The notes under the pieces: model-generated
The model's input: only the letters and a program-made list of their open reading frames with translations
Database searches by the model: none
What the model was told of the DNA's origin: nothing
Assembly (NCBI RefSeq): GCF_003986935.1
Contig: NZ_RJZE01000028.1
Span: forward strand, 1-64,000
Source of the DNA: Paraburkholderia kururiensis JCM 10599 = LMG 19447
Lineage (GTDB): Bacteria > Pseudomonadota > Gammaproteobacteria > Burkholderiales > Burkholderiaceae
Length of the DNA stretch: 64,000 nucleotides
Direction: 5' to 3'
Part shown: positions 28,051 through 35,603 of the stretch, piece by piece
Numbering within the stretch: the first letter of the stretch is position 1
Layout: every line of letters begins with the position of its first letter
Program-made: the position numbers and the translations under genes

Positions 28051-29046
28051 ATGGCCGTTTTCACCGCTGTCACTGAACCCCAGCTCGCGCAATGGATGCG
28101 CGACTACGACCTTGGCGAGGTCGTCGATTTCCACGGTATTCAATCTGGAATCGAGAACAGCAATTTCTTCCTCACGACCACGCGCGGCGAATACGTTCTC
28201 ACGATCTTCGAAAAGCTCACGGCAGTGCAGCTGCCGTTCTATCTGGATCTGATGCGGCACCTCGCGAGACATCGCGTGCCCGTGCCCGACCCGATGCCGC
28301 GCGCCGACGGCTCGCTCTTCGGCATGCTCAACGGCAAGCCGGCCGCCATCGTGACGAAACTCGAAGGCTCGGCCGAACTGGCGCCTCGTGAAGAGCACTG
28401 CATCGAGGTGGGTCAGATGCTCGCGCGCATGCATCTGGCCGGCCGCGATTTTTCGCGTGAGCAGCCGAATCTGCGCAGCCTGCCCTGGTGGCGCGAGACG
28501 GTGCCCGCCGTGCTGCCGTTCGTCACCGACGCACAGCGCGAACTGCTTACTACGGAACTCGCGCACCAGGAAGCGTTCTTCGCCTCGGCCGACTATGCGG
28601 CGATGCCGGGCGGCCCGTGCCATTGCGACCTGTTCCGCGACAACGTGCTGTTCGCGCACGCCGACCCGTCGACCGGTCACGAAGTGCGGCTGGGCGGGTT
28701 CTTCGATTTCTATTTCGCCGGCTGCGACAAGTGGTTGTTCGACGTGGCGGTCACGGTGAACGACTGGTGCGTCGACATCGCCACGGGCAAGCTGGACCTG
28801 GCGCGCGTGGAAGCGATGCTGCGCGCGTATCAGACCGTGCGTCCGTTCACGACCGAAGAAAACCATCACTGGGACGACATGCTGCGTGCGGGTGCATACC
28901 GGTTCTGGGTGTCGCGCCTGTACGATTTCCATCTGCCGCGCGCGGCAGAGCTTCTCAAGCCACACGACCCGGCACAGTTCGAGCGCATTCTGCGCGAACG
29001 CCTCGTCGGCTCCGCACTTCCTGGCATTCATACCTCATGCAACTGA
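28051..29046 (+). CDS. thrB: Homoserine kinase (APH-fold ThrB)
   Basis: Phosphorylates homoserine in threonine synthesis. This is the 331-residue aminoglycoside-phosphotransferase-fold type, not the GHMP type of enterics. IQSGIENSNFFLTTTRGEYVLTIFE starts the N-lobe, and the catalytic loop is HCDLFRDNVLF followed by FFDFYFAGCDKWLFD, the Mg-binding part. The ATG at 28051 gives the family start MAVFTAVT; the ribosome site is weak. The stop overlaps the next gene by 10 bases, so a membrane protein is co-translated. Confidence 0.95.
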   Translation: MAVFTAVTEPQLAQWMRDYDLGEVVDFHGIQSGIENSNFFLTTTRGEYVLTIFEKLTAVQLPFYLDLMRHLARHRVPVPDPMPRADGSLFGMLNGKPAAIVTKLEGSAELAPREEHCIEVGQMLARMHLAGRDFSREQPNLRSLPWWRETVPAVLPFVTDAQRELLTTELAHQEAFFASADYAAMPGGPCHCDLFRDNVLFAHADPSTGHEVRLGGFFDFYFAGCDKWLFDVAVTVNDWCVDIATGKLDLARVEAMLRAYQTVRPFTTEENHHWDDMLRAGAYRFWVSRLYDFHLPRAAELLKPHDPAQFERILRERLVGSALPGIHTSCN

Positions 29047-29840
29047 TTGAAGTTCCCGCAAAGGCCGGCTATGTCTGGTTCCGGCAGGGAATCTGGCTGT
29101 TCCGCAGAAATCCGCTCGCGTTCCTGACGCTGTTCTTTGCCTATTTGCTCGCGATGACGCTGATTTCGGCCATTCCCCTGGTGGGCAATGTGCTGCCGCT
29201 CATCTTCATTCCGGGCGTGGCGGTGGGATTCATGGCGGCGTGCCGCGACACCATCGCGGGCAAGCCGGTCTTCCCCACCATCTTGATTGACGGGTTCCGC
29301 TCGTATGGCGCCGTCGTAGCGCGGCGGCTGATCCTGCTCGGGGTGCTCTATGCGGTGGCGATGGCGCTGGTGCTCGCCGGGTCGGCGCTCGCCGACGGCG
29401 GCGCGCTGCTCAAGCTCATGACGGTAGGCAGTTCGACGGAGCCGGACAGCATCGCGAACAACGACGTGCTGCTCGCCATGATGGCGGCATTCGCGCTCTA
29501 CATCCCCGTGGCCATGCTGTTCTGGTTCTCGCCGATATTGATTGCCTGGCACGACGTGCCGCCCATCAAGGCGATGTTTTTCAGCGTGGTGAGTTGCTGG
29601 CGCAATCGCGGCGCCTTCGTGGTGTACGCAGCGCTGTGGTTCGCCGTATCGATCACGGTATCGCTGGCGCTTTCGGCGCTGACACAAGCGCTCGGCACAG
29701 GCGAATACGGACTCGCTTTCGTTATGCCGGCGCTCATCGTCGTGACGACGATGCTCTATTGCTCGTTTTATGCGACGTATCGCGGGTGCTTCGGCGTACA
29801 GGAGCCAAAGACACCGGATCTGCCTGCGGCGGGTAAGTAG
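29037..29840 (+). CDS. BPSS1780-like membrane protein
   Basis: A 267-residue integral membrane protein with about six hydrophobic helices (for example PLAFLTLFFAYLLAMTLISA and LILLGVLYAVAMALVLAGSA). An N-terminal amphipathic stretch with GYVWFRQGIWLFRRNP is the family signature. The family is widespread in Burkholderiaceae without a known function. The ATG overlaps the thrB stop by 10 bases, so it should be expressed with thrB. A possible transport or envelope role is not supported by any specific motif. Confidence 0.8.
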   Translation: MQLIEVPAKAGYVWFRQGIWLFRRNPLAFLTLFFAYLLAMTLISAIPLVGNVLPLIFIPGVAVGFMAACRDTIAGKPVFPTILIDGFRSYGAVVARRLILLGVLYAVAMALVLAGSALADGGALLKLMTVGSSTEPDSIANNDVLLAMMAAFALYIPVAMLFWFSPILIAWHDVPPIKAMFFSVVSCWRNRGAFVVYAALWFAVSITVSLALSALTQALGTGEYGLAFVMPALIVVTTMLYCSFYATYRGCFGVQEPKTPDLPAAGK

Positions 29841-29882
29841 CCCGCAGGCAAGTAGACATCCGGCGGCCCGATGCAGGCCGCC
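29821..29882. terminator. Pair of hairpins between convergent genes
   Basis: TGCCTGCGG/CCGCAGGCA (29821-29850, over the stop codon of the membrane protein gene) and GGCGGCC/GGCCGCC (29862-29882, loop of 7). Neither has a T-run. They lie before the end of the convergent DUF3563 gene. Confidence 0.5.
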
Positions 29883-29900
29883 ACCGCGCCCACCCGCTTC

Positions 29901-30077
29901 TTAGTGCTGGTTCATCCACGCCGGCTGACGGGTGCGCGACTCGCGATCCAGCTTGCGCATACGGAACTCGAGGTCGTACAGGTCGGTGGCTTCCGCCAGA
30001 TACGCGTCGTTGCGTTCCTTGGCGCGTTCATCGGCGGACTTCGTAAGGAAGAGGAAAAGGCGGCTCAGGAGATACAT
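29901..30077 (-). CDS. DUF3563 small protein
   Basis: A 58-residue protein, MYLLSRLFLFLTKSADERAK onward, with a hydrophobic N-terminal patch and then a charged helix carrying the family signature ERNDAYLAEATDLYDLEFRM. ATG 30077 has GAGG seven bases upstream; the longer open frame to 30116 is not needed. DUF3563 proteins are short, common in Burkholderia and unstudied. The first helix may associate with the membrane. It stands alone. Confidence 0.85.
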   Translation of the reverse strand: MYLLSRLFLFLTKSADERAKERNDAYLAEATDLYDLEFRMRKLDRESRTRQPAWMNQH

Positions 30078-30190
30078 GGTAACCTCGACGGTGTAAGGGT
30101 TAACACCTAAGTACAAACCCGATTGTACGGGAAAACCCTGAGAGCCGCCACCGAATCATTATTCTGATGCTGCTGCGCAACATGCGTTGA

Positions 30191-31369
30191 TCAGAGTCTT
30201 GCCGCCGCGCTGCGGTCCGCCGTTTCTGCCGGTACCGCCCGACGTTGCAGGCGGAAAAAGTCCCAGATCAGGGCGCTGGCATCGGGCCCTTTTGAAGAGT
30301 GAAACGGCACGGTGTCGTCGCCGCCGCTCCAGGCGTGTCCGAGGCTGCCGATCCGGTAGACGCTCACCACCCGTCGCCCCGCTTGCAGGTAGTCGCGCAC
30401 CACCACGTCAGCCCGGCGCTCTTCGCGCAACTGGCCGTCGCGGCGCGAGCCACGCGCGTCCACCAGGCCGTTAAGGCGCAAGAACTGGACGGCCAGTTGT
30501 TCCGCGTTCACAGGCGCGACGACAGGATCGTCGTCGCCCTGCAGAATGATGGCCGGCATGCCGGGGTACGCGGATACGTCGACGGCTTTGTCCACCAGCG
30601 CCACAGGGTCGTGACGGGAGCCGCGCCGCATGACGTCCATCGCCGTAATGCCGGAATGCGCTTCGCCGAACATGGGCCCCGAATGCAGCGCCACGGCCGC
30701 GAACCGTTGCGGGTAGTGCGCCGCGAGCAGCGTAGCCAGCCCGGCGCCCGCCGACAAACCCGCCACGTAGACACGCTCACGGTCGAACCCGTGCTGCTCC
30801 ACCAGCGACTCAACGAGCGAATCTACGGCGCGTGCCTCCGCAAGACCCGTATGTTCGCTCGTGTCGTACCAATGCCAGCACCGATGGGCATGCGCGTGCT
30901 TCGATTGCTCGGGGTACAGCACCGCGAACCCGTGCCGGTCGGCGAGAAGGTTCATGCGCGAACCCTCGGCGAATTCGTCGATGGACTGCTTGCAGCCATG
31001 GAGCATCACGACCACCGGCATCTGGGTCGTCGGGCGCTCGGCCGGAATGTAGAGACCGTAGGACAGGTGATTCACGAGCCGGCCGGCCGGAACAGGCGCC
31101 GAATGGAAGGAACGCGTCCAGTGCCCGGTCGCCCACGCGGCTGCGCGGGGACGCACGCGCGACTCTCTTGCCGGCGGCGTGCCGCGCGTGGCGGGCTTGC
31201 GCGCCTTCACGGTGGGCTTGGCGGCGGGTTTCGTCGTGGCTCTTGTCGGAGTTGCGGCACGCGCCGGCCGCAACCCCGCGCGTTTCGTCGTCTTGCGAAT
31301 GTGTTCGCTCTGGATGGCCAGCAGGCGCTTCAAGCCGCCCAGCCAGATCTTCGTAAAGCTTTTGGTCAT
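30191..31369 (-). CDS. PHB depolymerase-family esterase
   Basis: A 392-residue alpha/beta hydrolase of the Esterase_PHB (LpqC/PhaZ-like) group. The lipase box is GLSAGAG, with the oxyanion region VVMLHGCKQSIDEFA and a C-terminal histidine (SLGHAWSGGDD). The first 90 residues are basic and Ala/Thr/Lys-rich with no clear signal peptide (MTKSFTKIWLGGLKRLLAIQ is only weakly amphipathic). The active-site architecture fits extracellular PHB or feruloyl/acetyl-xylan esterases, but without a signal an intracellular polyester or lipid ester is equally likely. A TGC-rich palindrome lies 69 bases upstream. Confidence 0.88.
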   Translation of the reverse strand: MTKSFTKIWLGGLKRLLAIQSEHIRKTTKRAGLRPARAATPTRATTKPAAKPTVKARKPATRGTPPARESRVRPRAAAWATGHWTRSFHSAPVPAGRLVNHLSYGLYIPAERPTTQMPVVVMLHGCKQSIDEFAEGSRMNLLADRHGFAVLYPEQSKHAHAHRCWHWYDTSEHTGLAEARAVDSLVESLVEQHGFDRERVYVAGLSAGAGLATLLAAHYPQRFAAVALHSGPMFGEAHSGITAMDVMRRGSRHDPVALVDKAVDVSAYPGMPAIILQGDDDPVVAPVNAEQLAVQFLRLNGLVDARGSRRDGQLREERRADVVVRDYLQAGRRVVSVYRIGSLGHAWSGGDDTVPFHSSKGPDASALIWDFFRLQRRAVPAETADRSAAARL

Positions 31370-31437
31370 CGGGGACCTCGTAAAAGGGACCGATCTGCCG
31401 CTTCCCGCTGCGTCGTTCGCGACCGGAAGGCGACATG

Positions 31438-31452
31438 TTGTGCGTTGCACAA
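31438..31452. promoter_or_regulatory. TTGTGC-GTT-GCACAA palindrome
   Basis: Perfect 6-base arms around 3 bases, 69 bases upstream of the esterase start. TGC-rich palindromes of this kind are bound by PhaR-type polyester regulators in some bacteria, which would suit the esterase; this is an inference. Confidence 0.45.
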
Positions 31453-31579
31453 TAACACCATTCCGGGTCTGCCGCTGACGTCGAATATGCCTGCCGGATT
31501 GCACTTCGCTCCTCTCGTCGCGCGACTCACCGCGCCCGACTTGCCGCACGGCCGCCGGCCCCCTCCCGCGGGCGGCGGC

Positions 31580-31585
31580 TATACT
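31580..31585 (+). promoter_or_regulatory. -10 box (TATACT) upstream of the PAP2 gene
   Basis: GGC-TATACT, 97 bases before the PAP2 start. No good -35; the leader would be long. Confidence 0.35.
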
Positions 31586-31681
31586 GGAGCTTATGCATTT
31601 AACGTGTTGTCGTCGGATGAAGCGGCTTACGCGTTATTCAAGTGATGAACCTGCCCTGAACGCGCCCGGTCGCCCGATGTC

Positions 31682-32383
31682 ATGCCAGAGTTGCCTTCCC
31701 ACCTGTGGTACCTGATCACCAGCTTCGGCGGCGCCGGCCTGACGCTGCCGCTGGCGCTCGCCATTGCGCTGTGGCTGGCGTTCGGGTACTCGTGGCGCCT
31801 TGCGGCGGGTTGGCTAGTGCTGCTCGGGATTGCCGTCGGCATCGTCACGGTGACGAAGATCGCCTTTCTGGGTTGGGGTGTCGGCATTCGTGAGCTCGAC
31901 TTCACTGGCGTAAGCGGGCACGCAATGCTCTCTACGGCCGTCTATCCAGTCGCTTTTTTCCTCGTGCTATTGCGGGCGCGGCCCCCGGTACGAATACTCG
32001 GCATTGTGGCCGGCATCGCGGCCGGCGCTGCGGTGGGGCTCTCGCGGGTCGCGCTGGAGGCGCATTCGCCATCCGAAGCCGTGACGGGCTGCTTCGTCGG
32101 GGCTCTGACGGCGCTCGCGTTCATCCGATGGGCGTGGCATGCGCAGCCTGGGCGGCTGTCGGCGGCCGCGGTGACGATCAGCCTTGCCATCCTCGCTTTC
32201 ACGCTGCATGACGTGCGCGTGCCGACCCAGCGCTGGGTCACGCACATTGCACTCAAGGTGTCCGGCCACGAGCGTCCGTTCGTCCGCGCCAAATGGAAAG
32301 CCGGACGCTACGACCGCCCTCCTGCCGCCCCGGTCTCGCAGACTAGCAACACGCTTTCGCCGCGGCCCTCCGAAGCGGTCTAA
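31682..32383 (+). CDS. PAP2-type membrane phosphatase
   Basis: A 233-residue membrane protein of the phosphatidic-acid-phosphatase type 2 superfamily. Two of the three catalytic motifs are visible: GVSGHAM (S-G-H) and SRVALEAHSPSEAVTGC (S-R-x5-H). The first motif (K-x6-R-P) is not obvious, but a lysine lies in the preceding loop (TVTKIAFLGWG). There are about six membrane helices. Substrates could be undecaprenyl diphosphate or a phospholipid phosphate. The C-terminal 35 residues are hydrophilic. It is a single gene, convergent with modE. Confidence 0.85.
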   Translation: MPELPSHLWYLITSFGGAGLTLPLALAIALWLAFGYSWRLAAGWLVLLGIAVGIVTVTKIAFLGWGVGIRELDFTGVSGHAMLSTAVYPVAFFLVLLRARPPVRILGIVAGIAAGAAVGLSRVALEAHSPSEAVTGCFVGALTALAFIRWAWHAQPGRLSAAAVTISLAILAFTLHDVRVPTQRWVTHIALKVSGHERPFVRAKWKAGRYDRPPAAPVSQTSNTLSPRPSEAV

Positions 32384-32529
32384 CCTGCGACCGCGCCCCA
32401 CGTCGCGCGCCGCAGGTCGCATTTCCAACACCCAAGCGGCGGACGGTGCTCAGCGCGGCGCAGCGCCTGATCGCGCAGCCCCCCAGCCCGGCCGCCTTTC
32501 CCAGACGCCTGCGCCGCGACCGCTGCGTC

Positions 32530-33396
32530 TCAATCGCTCACGCCGAGAATCACGCTCGACGCCTTGAACGCCGCAATCGCCTTCACACCGTCGTTAAGGC
32601 CGAGCGCATCCACGCTCTCGTTCGTAACGATTGCCGTCACCACCGGGCCGCCGTCGAGCTGAAGCGCGACCTCCGAGTTCACCGCGCCGCGCTTGACGCC
32701 GCTCACCGTGCCGCGCAGCTGGTTGCGCGCCGAGAGCTTGACGGGCTTGCCGTCGTCCACGAGCAGCATCACCCACGAGGCCTTGATGAGCGCAAACGCC
32801 TGCGCTCCAGGAGCCAGGCCCAGCGTTTCGCTGCTCTCGTGCGTCAACACGGCCACGATGGTCTGCCCGCCGGGCAGTTCGAGTGCCACTTCGTCGTTCA
32901 CAGCTCCGCGTGTTACCGCCGAGACCTTGCCGTACAGCTGATTGCGTGCGCTCGTCTTCATGCCGATTCTCCCAATGAGTTGCCAGTCGTCTGCAAAATT
33001 TTCGATTGCCTCGCCCGCGCGTTCGAGAAACCGCCGGTGCTCCCGCTCCACCGCGCGAAACGTGGCGATCAGCTTGATTGCGCGCGGCGTGAGTGTCGTG
33101 CCGCCACCGCCCTTGCCGCCCGTTGCCCGTTCGACGAGCGCCTCGCCCGCCAGGTTGTTCATGGCGTCGATGGCATCCCACGCGGCCTTGTAGCTCATGC
33201 CCACCGCTTTGGCCGCGCCCGTGATGGAGCCCGTCTCGCCAATCGCCGCGAGCAGCGCGATGCGCGACGCGCCGCCGAGCGTGTGCTCGCCGGCCTGAAA
33301 CCATACGGAGCCGCCCAGTTCGAGCGGCTCGCGCAACGCACGGGCGGAGCGCGAGGCACGGGACGAGCGGGCAGGACGGGCGGTACGCGAAGTCAT
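32530..33396 (-). CDS. modE: Molybdate-dependent regulator ModE
   Basis: A 288-residue regulator. The N-terminal winged helix-turn-helix is HTLGGASRIALLAAIGETGS with ITGAAKAVGMSYKAAWDAID, then ERATGGKGGGGTTLTPRA, the canonical LysR-type-like ModE wing. Two tandem TOBE (Mop) domains, each opening SARNQL, bind molybdate at the C-terminus. An Arg/Ser/Ala-rich leader of about 25 residues precedes the HTH. The ATG at 33396 has no strong ribosome site. No modABC transport genes are within the window, so it acts in trans. Confidence 0.95.
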   Translation of the reverse strand: MTSRTARPARSSRASRSARALREPLELGGSVWFQAGEHTLGGASRIALLAAIGETGSITGAAKAVGMSYKAAWDAIDAMNNLAGEALVERATGGKGGGGTTLTPRAIKLIATFRAVEREHRRFLERAGEAIENFADDWQLIGRIGMKTSARNQLYGKVSAVTRGAVNDEVALELPGGQTIVAVLTHESSETLGLAPGAQAFALIKASWVMLLVDDGKPVKLSARNQLRGTVSGVKRGAVNSEVALQLDGGPVVTAIVTNESVDALGLNDGVKAIAAFKASSVILGVSD

Positions 33397-33462
33397 CGGC
33401 GCAAGGCAAAGAGGGGGAAAACGCGGCGGGAGGAACAACGCCCATGACGTGGACGCCGGCCG

Positions 33463-33468
33463 ATTATA
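33463..33468 (-). promoter_or_regulatory. Extended -10 promoter of modE
   Basis: Minus strand TGGC-TATAAT, 67 bases before the modE start and just outside the end of the CHAD gene. The -35 is weak. Confidence 0.5.
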
Positions 33469-33508
33469 GCCACGCACCACGCGACCAGCCGCGACCGCGC
33501 AACGGCGC

Positions 33509-35155
33509 TCACCCGTCACCGCCCACGATCTTCGGCGCATCGAGGTCGCGCAGCAGCCGCTCGCCTTCTCGCGCCGTGTAACGCTTGACCGCCTCGCACC
33601 AGCCGCGCGCAAAGCCCTGCTGATACGCGTCGACGTTAAGTTCATCCAGATAACCGAGCGCGACCGCGGCGTCGTTGCCGTCCCCCAGCACGCTCTGGAT
33701 GCGCGAGAGCGTCTTCGCCACCTCCACGCGCGTCTTGCGCGACACGATGGACTCGAAGAACTCCAGCGCGTACCGCAGACGCTTGGCCTCGATGCGCACG
33801 CTATGGCGCGCCTTCTCGTCGATGGTCGTGAGTTTCGGCGTCTCGACGAGCCGGCGATACGGCTTGCGGATGCGCTTCTTCGCATGCTTCGCGAGCGACT
33901 GCCGCGCGGCATTGGGCGGCGCCTCGCGCGAGAGCAGCGCTGTCTGCCATTCGAGCCACGCGAGCGCGAGGTTCGCGTAACGCCGCGACGCCATGGCTTC
34001 CTGCACCTTCGCGCGCGCGGCGAGGCGCTGGACGTCGGCGGCCTCGCGCGTGGCTGCCCAGCGCGCAGCGCCGGTGTCCGCGTTCGCCAGCGCCGGCAGC
34101 GTCGAATCGACGAACACGTCGCGGTCACGCGCGTTTCCCAGCAGCTTGCCAAGCCACTTCAGGTCGGGTTCGATGCGGTCGGCCCACGCTTCGTCAGCCC
34201 AACCCTTGAAGAGGCGCATGGCCGTGCGCAAGCGCCGTTGCGCCACCCGCATCTGATGGACGAACTCGGTATCCGCGGCGTCGCGCACGCCGGTCTCGTT
34301 GCCGAACCAATGCTCGGCGACATTGCGCCCGATGATGGCGAGCGCCTCGCGCTGGGTACGTGCTCCCGACAGATCGACCCCGCCCGCACGCACCGCCGTG
34401 AGCGCCGCGCCCACGCGATTGCGGCATGTGCGGTCCGCGTAATCCGTCAGTTGCACGAAAGCGGGCAGCGCCGTGAGCGCGTCGCGTGCGGTCGCGAAAA
34501 GCGCCTGCCACGCGGCGGCGGGCACGGCCCCGCCCGGCGCGTTCCCGGGTTCATCAGGCAAGGCAATCGAGAGACGCAGTTCATGAAGGCAGGGCTCGGC
34601 GCGATCCGGTGGCCCCATATCGGCATCGAGCGTCACGTCGATCACGACGCCATCCTGGCGCGGCCACATCCAGCGCGTGCGGGCAAATGCGAGCGTTGCG
34701 GCGGGTTGCAGCTCGCCCGCCATGGCGAGCGCTTCGCGAAACGCGGCGGGAGCGTCGTCGAAAGAAACGGCCGCGAGGCCGGCCGGGCGCCGGGTCGCAT
34801 CAGCCGATGCATCACCCGGCGCATCGATCGCCACATCGAATACCGCCGAGCGGATCATGACGCCCGGCGAAAACGGCTCGAAATGCCAAACGGTGGTGCG
34901 CTGCGCATCTGCTGACGCTTCGATTGCGACCCGCCAGCCCGCACGGACCAGCGCGCTGCCGTTATCGAAACAGACGCTTTCGATGCGGGCGACAGAATCG
35001 CCGTCGGCACGCTCGAGCTGCGGCAGCGCTTCGCCCAGCAATTGAACGAATGCCGGTGCCTTGCCACGCCGACGGCTGCCGTCCTTCTTTTGACCGGCCC
35101 AATCACGGACCGCCGGTACAGCGATATCCAGCACGATCTCGATAAAACGAGCCAT
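33509..35155 (-). CDS. CHAD domain protein with divergent CYTH-like N-terminus
   Basis: A 548-residue protein. The C-terminal 300 residues form a CHAD domain, a helical phosphate/polyphosphate-binding fold, with its conserved histidine/arginine rows: HQMRVAQRRLRTAMRLF, then HSVRIEAKRLRYALEFFE and a RKPYRRLVETPKL segment. The N-terminal 200 residues are in the position of a CYTH (triphosphatase) domain, but the E-x-E-x-K motif is not intact (FIEIVLDIAV). So this may be a polyphosphate-binding protein without triphosphatase activity. CHAD proteins associate with polyphosphate granules in known cases. Start ATG 35155. No ppk is nearby. Confidence 0.85.
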   Translation of the reverse strand: MARFIEIVLDIAVPAVRDWAGQKKDGSRRRGKAPAFVQLLGEALPQLERADGDSVARIESVCFDNGSALVRAGWRVAIEASADAQRTTVWHFEPFSPGVMIRSAVFDVAIDAPGDASADATRRPAGLAAVSFDDAPAAFREALAMAGELQPAATLAFARTRWMWPRQDGVVIDVTLDADMGPPDRAEPCLHELRLSIALPDEPGNAPGGAVPAAAWQALFATARDALTALPAFVQLTDYADRTCRNRVGAALTAVRAGGVDLSGARTQREALAIIGRNVAEHWFGNETGVRDAADTEFVHQMRVAQRRLRTAMRLFKGWADEAWADRIEPDLKWLGKLLGNARDRDVFVDSTLPALANADTGAARWAATREAADVQRLAARAKVQEAMASRRYANLALAWLEWQTALLSREAPPNAARQSLAKHAKKRIRKPYRRLVETPKLTTIDEKARHSVRIEAKRLRYALEFFESIVSRKTRVEVAKTLSRIQSVLGDGNDAAVALGYLDELNVDAYQQGFARGWCEAVKRYTAREGERLLRDLDAPKIVGGDG

Positions 35156-35603
35156 GAATATTCACCGGTAAGAAATGCGGCGCGCCCTGCCCGCGTGGCC
35201 GCCCGCCTCGGCAAGAACGCCACCATTCATGTTACACAAGCCGATAGCCGGACAGAAAAACGACGCGCGAGACAACGTGCGCCTTATGAGCGCACGACCG
35301 CATAAGGTGTGCGTAGGGTGGGGCGCAGGCACCCTCGGCACCGCAGACCGCGCGCAACGGACAAGGCACAATGCCGCACTGGCGCCATGCTCGACGCCGC
35401 GCTCGTTTGAAAGCGCGCGAGCGCCATTCGTTCCTGTGTGCGTGAACTGCGTCACGCGCACGACGCCTCGCGAAACAACTTTGCAGTCTGCGTAGAAGGC
35501 AGTCCGTCCGAGACGATGCCCGCGACGACTCTGTCCGGCTCGTCCTGTCCCCCTGTCCAATTCGCGCCGTCCCTTGCGCCGCGCGCCAGCCTGGGAGCCC
35601 TAC
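35156..35603. other. Divergent intergenic region (448 bases)
   Basis: No gene seen between the CHAD and phosphoesterase starts. It contains an inverted repeat CCTTATG/CATAAGG (about 35282-35308), set in GTGCG/CGCAC-like flanks. Both promoters are expected here, but no strong -10 stood out. Confidence 0.5.

Larger units (their letters stand above)
31370..31681. other. Divergent intergenic region, esterase and PAP2 genes
   Basis: No gene seen. It contains the TTGTGC palindrome (31438-31452) on the esterase side, an extended GC-rich stretch, and a TATACT -10 (31580-31585) on the PAP2 side. Confidence 0.6.

Noticed and set aside
27262..29031. Long N-terminal extension of amn over thrB and the DUF2782 gene
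   Set aside because: The frame stays open by codon bias. The canonical start MNKEFNLP with a ribosome site is at 27261.
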